A stretch of 52,952 nucleotides of DNA from an uncultured Prevotellaceae bacterium (lineage in GTDB: Bacteria; Bacteroidota; Bacteroidia; Bacteroidales; Bacteroidaceae), in assembly GCA_947168395.1 (NCBI GenBank), contig CAMVLT010000023.1, positions 1-52,952 on the forward strand, read 5' to 3'. The notes beneath the pieces are model-generated. The model worked only from the letters and a program-made list of their open reading frames with translations, was not told where the DNA came from and ran no database searches. Position 1 is the first letter of the stretch; each line of letters opens with the position of its first letter. The position numbers and the translations under genes were made by a program. Shown in pieces: positions 48,969-52,952 of this stretch.

Positions 48969-49411
48969 ACAGTTTCCTCCTTTCTCGTTTTCAAGTAAGA
49001 CATAATCTCGTCGGCCTCCTCCTGATAGAGGGCTTTCATCAGAGCCAGCCCCAGGTTCTTCGGGAACTTGAACGTCACGTAGACATACTCCATGTCGAGT
49101 CTGCGGACTTTGCCTGGGCGGTCAGTACGATAGATAGGGCGTGTCATCTCTACTACAGCATGACGTGTTGAGAACAACAATTCACGCTTGGGGCCAGTAT
49201 TCGAGCGGTAAGCCTTGAAGAAGCTTGTGCCGTCCTCCTCAATGGTCATACGCCCTTTTGGTTGGCGACGACCGCCTGTTGTAACCTGCTCGTCCACCCA
49301 TCCGCAAGGATAAATGTTTACGTCGCCGTTTACGTGGAATTGAGTCTGAGTGTCCATTCCGATTTCACCAGCAAGAATCTGCTGAACTTGTAAATTCTTC
49401 TGTCTTTTCAT
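48959..49411 (-). CDS. Hypothetical mobile-element protein
   Basis: A 150-residue protein from 'MKRQKNLQVQQILAGEIGMD' with beta-rich segments 'FHVNGDVNIYPCGWVDEQVT' and 'ELLFSTRHAVVEMTRPIYRT' and a helical C-terminus ('LALMKALYQEEADEIMSYLK'). No family recognised. It overlaps the DUF3987 gene start by 10 bases, so the two are probably translated together and act in the same process. A longer frame from 49480 lacks support. Confidence 0.6.
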   Translation of the reverse strand: MKRQKNLQVQQILAGEIGMDTQTQFHVNGDVNIYPCGWVDEQVTTGGRRQPKGRMTIEEDGTSFFKAYRSNTGPKRELLFSTRHAVVEMTRPIYRTDRPGKVRRLDMEYVYVTFKFPKNLGLALMKALYQEEADEIMSYLKTRKEETVWE

Positions 49412-49498
49412 TCCTTTTGAGTTGTTTTGCGAGAAGAAGGTTGGAATCTTTGCGCATTTACCCGGGAACATCCTCCTCACTTCAACCCAAAGTTTAAC

Positions 49499-49780
49499 TT
49501 ATCTGTTTATTTTAATAATGTCCGTGGCTACGATGTCTTGAAAAACTTGACCGTTGTACTCACGGGTAGAGAACCGAAGGGTCGTGATGACCACATCGCC
49601 TTCGTAGAACTGGCATCCGGCAAGGTTGCCAAGGACTGCCACAAGGTAAGAGTTTTCGAACTTGCCGCCAATCTCCTGAAGTACCAGGTTACGCTTGGCC
49701 ATCTGACCGTTGTCGGCCTTCTCACTCTTCACGTAGAACTGCTCGCTGCAGCTCTTCACTTTCATGATGTTTGCTTGCAT
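49499..49780 (-). CDS. Small OB-fold-like protein, possibly ssDNA-binding (DUF3127-like)
   Basis: Ninety-three residues from 'MQANIMKVKSCSEQFYVKSE'. The later part 'AKRNLVLQEIGGKFENSYLV', 'EGDVVITTLRFSTREYNGQV' and 'FQDIVATDI' follows the beta-strand pattern of DUF3127/OB-fold ssDNA-binding proteins, especially the 'SREYNG-x-x-x-D' type motif. A role in mobile-element replication with the DUF3987 protein is plausible. An ATG at 49831 would add a lysine-rich N-terminus and is also downstream of the -7 box, so the start is uncertain. Confidence 0.6.
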   Translation of the reverse strand: MQANIMKVKSCSEQFYVKSEKADNGQMAKRNLVLQEIGGKFENSYLVAVLGNLAGCQFYEGDVVITTLRFSTREYNGQVFQDIVATDIIKINR

Positions 49781-49873
49781 TTTTTTACTTTCCTTTTTTG
49801 TTAATACTTTTGTTTGCTTCTTGGAACTCATCCGAACGGGATTTATAGAGCCCGTGGCTTCTTGTTCACGATG

Positions 49874-49881
49874 CAAAGGTA
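49874..49881 (-). promoter_or_regulatory. -7 box upstream of the OB-fold-like gene
   Basis: TACCTTTG on the minus strand. It could serve the OB-fold-like gene and the genes downstream to DUF5675. Confidence 0.5.
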
Positions 49882-49947
49882 AGGCGAATATCAATGCCCT
49901 GTTTGTAATGACATTGAGATAGTATATTTCACCGCCCAATCGTATAT

Positions 49948-50406
49948 TTAAGCACTAATTGAAAGTAATTTCAGCAGATTTTCGGCTATAAACATCTGGC
50001 GTGGGAACACCCTGTCACCCTTCGGAGCCTTATACTTCTTCCACTCCTGATAGTTCTTTCTTAGGATGCTGCTCGATGATAGCGGCTTCTGGATTGACTG
50101 ATAGGTGCACCGATGCGTCAGGCGTACATCTTTTAATAGCGTGTTCATGCGCTGGGAGAATTTAGCAATGTCACTTTCCCAACCGCAGAAATCCACCAAC
50201 ACCCGATACACAGCCGTCCACTGGGTGCATACGCCAAACAGCCCGACAACCACGATGACAGCCTTAGCCACCTCATCGTCGCTCTTATACACCTTCTGAC
50301 ACTTGTAGGTCACGGTCTCAATGGCACTTACCAACTTATTAGCCAGCAGAGCCTCAGCCATCTTTATTTGTTCTTCGCTGTCACCTTTCTCAATTATGAT
50401 CTTCAT
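49948..50406 (-). CDS. Hypothetical helical protein
   Basis: A 152-residue protein from 'MKIIIEKGDSEEQIKMAEAL', with mostly helical content and a central 'VVGLFGVCTQWTAVYRVLVD' segment that looks like a buried helix rather than a membrane anchor. The C-terminus 'KGDRVFPRQMFIAENLLKLL' is basic. No family recognised. An alternative ATG lies at 50448. Confidence 0.5.
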   Translation of the reverse strand: MKIIIEKGDSEEQIKMAEALLANKLVSAIETVTYKCQKVYKSDDEVAKAVIVVVGLFGVCTQWTAVYRVLVDFCGWESDIAKFSQRMNTLLKDVRLTHRCTYQSIQKPLSSSSILRKNYQEWKKYKAPKGDRVFPRQMFIAENLLKLLSISA

Positions 50407-50506
50407 CTTTTCGAGTTTTGTGAGGGAAGAAGTGAGAAACGTGCGCACATTGCTCTCCTGGAGATTTCTTCACTCACATCCACTCGGAGTTAATTACCAA
50501 ACAGTT

Positions 50507-50752
50507 TTAGGCTGTTTTTACCTGCCGATGGTTAATCTTCGCCATCTGCTGTTTGTCACGATTCGCTCTTAGCGAACGCCACGCTGTTTTTAAGTCTCTG
50601 CGTTTTGACATAATCTTAATAATACCGCTTTCCACGAAGGCTGAATTGCCTCGTATTATCGGCTTTCTGGTCGCGAAATTACAGCTTTCTCCTGATATGG
50701 AAAAGCATTTAAGAGAATAGCTAAGATGTTCTAAGGATGTTCTTTTTGGCAA
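50507..50752 (-). CDS. Doubtful 81-residue reading frame
   Basis: A basic frame ('ESGIIKIMSKRRDLKTAWRS', 'LRANRDKQQMAKINHRQVKT') in an otherwise empty 450-base gap between two hypothetical genes. Composition is plausible for a small DNA-binding protein, but no family or ribosome-binding site supports it. A hairpin TTCGCT/AGCGAA lies inside. It may be noncoding. Confidence 0.2.
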   Translation of the reverse strand: MPKRTSLEHLSYSLKCFSISGESCNFATRKPIIRGNSAFVESGIIKIMSKRRDLKTAWRSLRANRDKQQMAKINHRQVKTA

Positions 50753-50856
50753 TTCTTTATCAGCATTTTAGCAGCTGAAAATCAAGCAATTAGAAAACGC
50801 TGACAAAACCTTTTGGTTCTATCAGCGTTAGATGAAAAACAGGTTCAGCAGATAAA

Positions 50857-51801
50857 TCAGCTGTTAACCTTACTCTTTACAATACATTCGACTCTTTCGT
50901 GAATCTCTTGTGTGCTTAGCTCTGTAGAGTTGCCACATTTATGACCATGATTCGTAATATAATCTCTTCCGCTACTCTTGTTCGTTAGTGTTTTGTTGGC
51001 AGTACTCACGAAGTTCTTATATTCAAAGGCCTCAATAAAGATACCCAAAACATTGAAGACCATCTTCTCATTCACAGGCCATTCACTACCACGAGGTCTG
51101 TTGGTTTGTTTGAGAATCGTTATTAGTTCTGAATTATTACAGATGTCTCGCCATACTGATATCCAGTGCTCCCAATGGCCTACCTTAAGAATTGCTTTTA
51201 ACCCGCTCGTCATTTGGCTTACCTGATTGACTATTTGCTCAATTTCTTCTTTGGCAATTTCATCCATATTGGCCAGAGGGTCACTATTTGCCATTGGGTC
51301 AAAGGGCTTGATTATCACTTTTTTCCCATCGTAACCAGTATTGCGGGAAAAGAAGACATTCATCAACTGTTGAAAGTAAACATTTTCAGCCAGTATATCC
51401 ATGATAGCCATGCACATCGGCTCGTTGTCAAAACTTTCTTCTTCATGCCCTTTCTCTACAGCGTTCATCAACATGGTCAGTATTACACACATCACCGTAA
51501 TTGCAGAACGCTGAGCTTCAGCATCTGAGCGCTGGATAACCTTTGAGTCCTTTGCTGTAAGTGTTTTGCAATCTTCTATCAATTCATTGAATATGGGTGA
51601 TATTTCCTGCTCGCGATAACTTGGTTCTTCACGCAGCCTCACAACCTGCTTCTCTGCTAAGAACCAGATAGAAGCAGCATCCATTTCACCATTTTTACGT
51701 TGCAGCAGAGCCAATATAGGTGCCCATTGGCGGTATAAGTCGCTCTGCTTATAGCGGTGGTGCAAGCTATGCTGCTCTTCTGTTGTGAAAATCTTTACCA
51801 T
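50857..51801 (-). CDS. Hypothetical 314-residue protein, second of an unknown gene pair
   Basis: A mostly helical soluble protein. Visible segments include 'RYKQSDLYRQWAPILALLQR', an N-terminal acidic helix region and a C-terminal basic part with Cys/His residues ('YITNHGHKCGNST'). No domain recognised. Its ATG overlaps the upstream gene's TGA by one base, so the two must be translated from one message. Base composition is AT-richer than the chromosomal genes, in keeping with a mobile block. Confidence 0.6.
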   Translation of the reverse strand: MVKIFTTEEQHSLHHRYKQSDLYRQWAPILALLQRKNGEMDAASIWFLAEKQVVRLREEPSYREQEISPIFNELIEDCKTLTAKDSKVIQRSDAEAQRSAITVMCVILTMLMNAVEKGHEEESFDNEPMCMAIMDILAENVYFQQLMNVFFSRNTGYDGKKVIIKPFDPMANSDPLANMDEIAKEEIEQIVNQVSQMTSGLKAILKVGHWEHWISVWRDICNNSELITILKQTNRPRGSEWPVNEKMVFNVLGIFIEAFEYKNFVSTANKTLTNKSSGRDYITNHGHKCGNSTELSTQEIHERVECIVKSKVNS

Positions 51802-52745
51802 CAGGGTTCTATGCCGGTCTTCAGTTTTTCTTTCACCTCATCAAAAGCAGCACTGCCAAAAAGGTCATTGTTCACCGCATCTTCTGTAACACGCTGAATA
51901 GTGGTTGAGCTGACCGTTATGACACGGAAAGAATCCTTTCCTACTGGGATGGGATGCTTTTTGGCCACGTTGGAATAAAGAACTGCATCGCCACCCGCAT
52001 CTTTCAAGAACCAATCGATGGCCTCCTTCTGATATGGGTCATTCTCATCGAGGCGCACTTCACCGTTAGGACTGGTAAAATTCATGTCAAGACGGCAGTT
52101 GAAACTCTGTTGAGCCTGTGAAAACAAACGGTCATATACCTTACGAAGACGCTCAAGGTTGGGATATGGCAACTTGAGCAACATTCTGTAGAATCCCTTG
52201 GGATAAGAACGCTTATCGTTGGCCACATGCCAGAACGTTTGCGGATTCTTCAGATGGTTAAGTTTTACCATCAGACTATATCTTGCCAGAAGCTTATTGA
52301 ACGTATACTCCAGAATACCAGCCACCTGTTTTACGTCACGGAAAGCCGCTTTCTTATTCTCAATCAGAATACGCTGGATACCGTCACGGTTGTCAATCAT
52401 TACAACGCAGTTCTGATAGTCATCCACCTGCTTCGGCTTCAGATTCTCGTCTACAATCTGAAGGTGTTTGCGGTTGGCTACTCGCATAATGACGATATCA
52501 TCCGTAGGCGGCATTAAGTGTCGATGAATATATTCTTTGGGACCTTCCCCATTTTTAAAATGGATAATGTCTTCTATCTTCTCCTTCTTAAAGTCCTTCA
52601 GTAGAATGTCGCCCAATATCTCCTGCTTTCTTGGGAATGCCTCGCTTGCCGACATCAGCACCGACTCCATCCCCTTCAGTTCTGCCTGACGGAGTTTATT
52701 CTGAATGGGTTCAAACTCGAAATTGAATAATGCAAATGATGCCAT
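51801..52745 (-). CDS. Hypothetical 314-residue protein, first of an unknown gene pair
   Basis: A soluble protein with 'MASFALFNFEFEPIQNKLRQ' at the start, a central 'CVVMIDNRDGIQRILIENKK' segment and 'DAVLYSNVAKKHPIPVGKDS' near the C-terminus. Mixed alpha/beta content, no signal peptide or membrane segment. I do not recognise the family. It lies 33 bases downstream of an ORF6N-type gene and directly ahead of an equally long unknown gene. Confidence 0.6.
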   Translation of the reverse strand: MASFALFNFEFEPIQNKLRQAELKGMESVLMSASEAFPRKQEILGDILLKDFKKEKIEDIIHFKNGEGPKEYIHRHLMPPTDDIVIMRVANRKHLQIVDENLKPKQVDDYQNCVVMIDNRDGIQRILIENKKAAFRDVKQVAGILEYTFNKLLARYSLMVKLNHLKNPQTFWHVANDKRSYPKGFYRMLLKLPYPNLERLRKVYDRLFSQAQQSFNCRLDMNFTSPNGEVRLDENDPYQKEAIDWFLKDAGGDAVLYSNVAKKHPIPVGKDSFRVITVSSTTIQRVTEDAVNNDLFGSAAFDEVKEKLKTGIEP

Positions 52746-52778
52746 ATGCCTTGTTTGTTGTCTTGTTCTTAATTTTGT

Positions 52779-52952
52779 TTATTTCAATAATTGCAAAATC
52801 GTTTCTGGCGATTGTTTGTCCATCCTGTCTAGAATCATGTCCATCTTCTCGTCTGTTTCTATCTGGTGTTTCTCCAGATGAGCAATTCGCATCAGAATAC
52901 CAGCATTCTGAACCATAAACCGTCGCATAGCCACAAAAGCATTCATAATCAT
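52779..52952 (-). CDS. C-terminal end of an ORF6N-domain phage antirepressor-like protein (partial)
   Basis: The last 57 codons are visible: 'NAFVAMRRFMVQNAGILMRI', 'AHLEKHQIETDEKMDMILDR' and a stop at 52779. This is the helical linker and tail that follows the ORF6N domain in many Bacteroidetes proteins as I recall them. ORF6N proteins are carried by phages and integrative elements and probably regulate them. The DNA-binding domain itself lies beyond the right edge. Confidence 0.6.
   Translation of the reverse strand: MIMNAFVAMRRFMVQNAGILMRIAHLEKHQIETDEKMDMILDRMDKQSPETILQLLK

Noticed and set aside
1..52952. tRNA or rRNA genes
   Set aside because: No cloverleaf with a TTCGA-type T-arm or rRNA segment was noticed in the intergenic DNA by eye; a covariance search would be needed to exclude them.

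Overview
The window looks like chromosome from a Bacteroidales bacterium, most likely Prevotella/Segatella-like. Most gene starts lack a Shine-Dalgarno sequence and carry the Bacteroidetes -7 box TAnnTTTG, often with TTTG about 20 bases further upstream. Family content agrees: a type IX secretion plug protein, a fused LpxC/FabZ, Bacteroidetes-type omega subunit, DUF4295, DUF2027, DUF4293, DUF4468, and a 'putative porin'. Gene identities are read from protein sequence and memory of the families; no search was run.

Layout. 1-3.4 kb: 5' part of a large secreted multidomain protein (minus strand). 3.6-5.3 kb: accessory stretch with a GNAT toxin/antitoxin pair, a broken YafQ-like toxin, a 122-bp inverted-repeat element and seven 22-bp iteron-like repeats. 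5.3-12 kb: xth, ribH and a TPR protein (minus), then recF, a DUF721 protein, an Fe-S scaffold/GGGtGRT pair and the T9SS plug protein (plus). 12-18.3 kb (minus): a membrane-bound AraC-type regulator without kinase, then the group map, four-helix-bundle gene, tsaD, cinA, rpmB, rpmG, DUF4295. 18.5-28.2 kb (plus): HD hydrolase, lpxD, lpxC/fabZ, lpxA, miaA, PBP1A, PIF1-like helicase: lipid A, tRNA and wall synthesis packed almost without gaps. 28.3-31.3 kb: candidate sRNA, rplU, rpmA, ruvC, double ABC ATPase. 31.4-35.7 kb: an AT-richer island with a candidate structured RNA, two membrane glycosylation genes, a YafQ toxin/antitoxin and small genes. 35.7-45.3 kb: nadE, DUF2027, DUF4293, rpoZ, bamD (minus), then uvrB, DUF4468, a small membrane protein and a porin (plus). 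45.3-52.9 kb: pseudogene, then a mobile-element-like block on the minus strand (ORF6N fragment, several unknowns, an OB-fold-like protein, a DUF3987/BT4734-type protein, DUF5675).

The most unusual theme is repeats that enter coding sequence. Near-palindromic elements of about 76-122 bp sit in frame inside tsaD, the DUF5675 gene and the DUF3987 gene. A separate short repeat (TTGAACRTTGAACG) lies at many gene boundaries, supplies stop codons for lpxA and map, is translated as the first residues of TsaD, and lies inside nadE. Two arrays of it, in opposite orientation, bracket an Avd/S23-type four-helix-bundle gene inserted between tsaD and map. This resembles the REP/RAYT arrangement and is the best candidate here for an undescribed system, but the functional link is inference.
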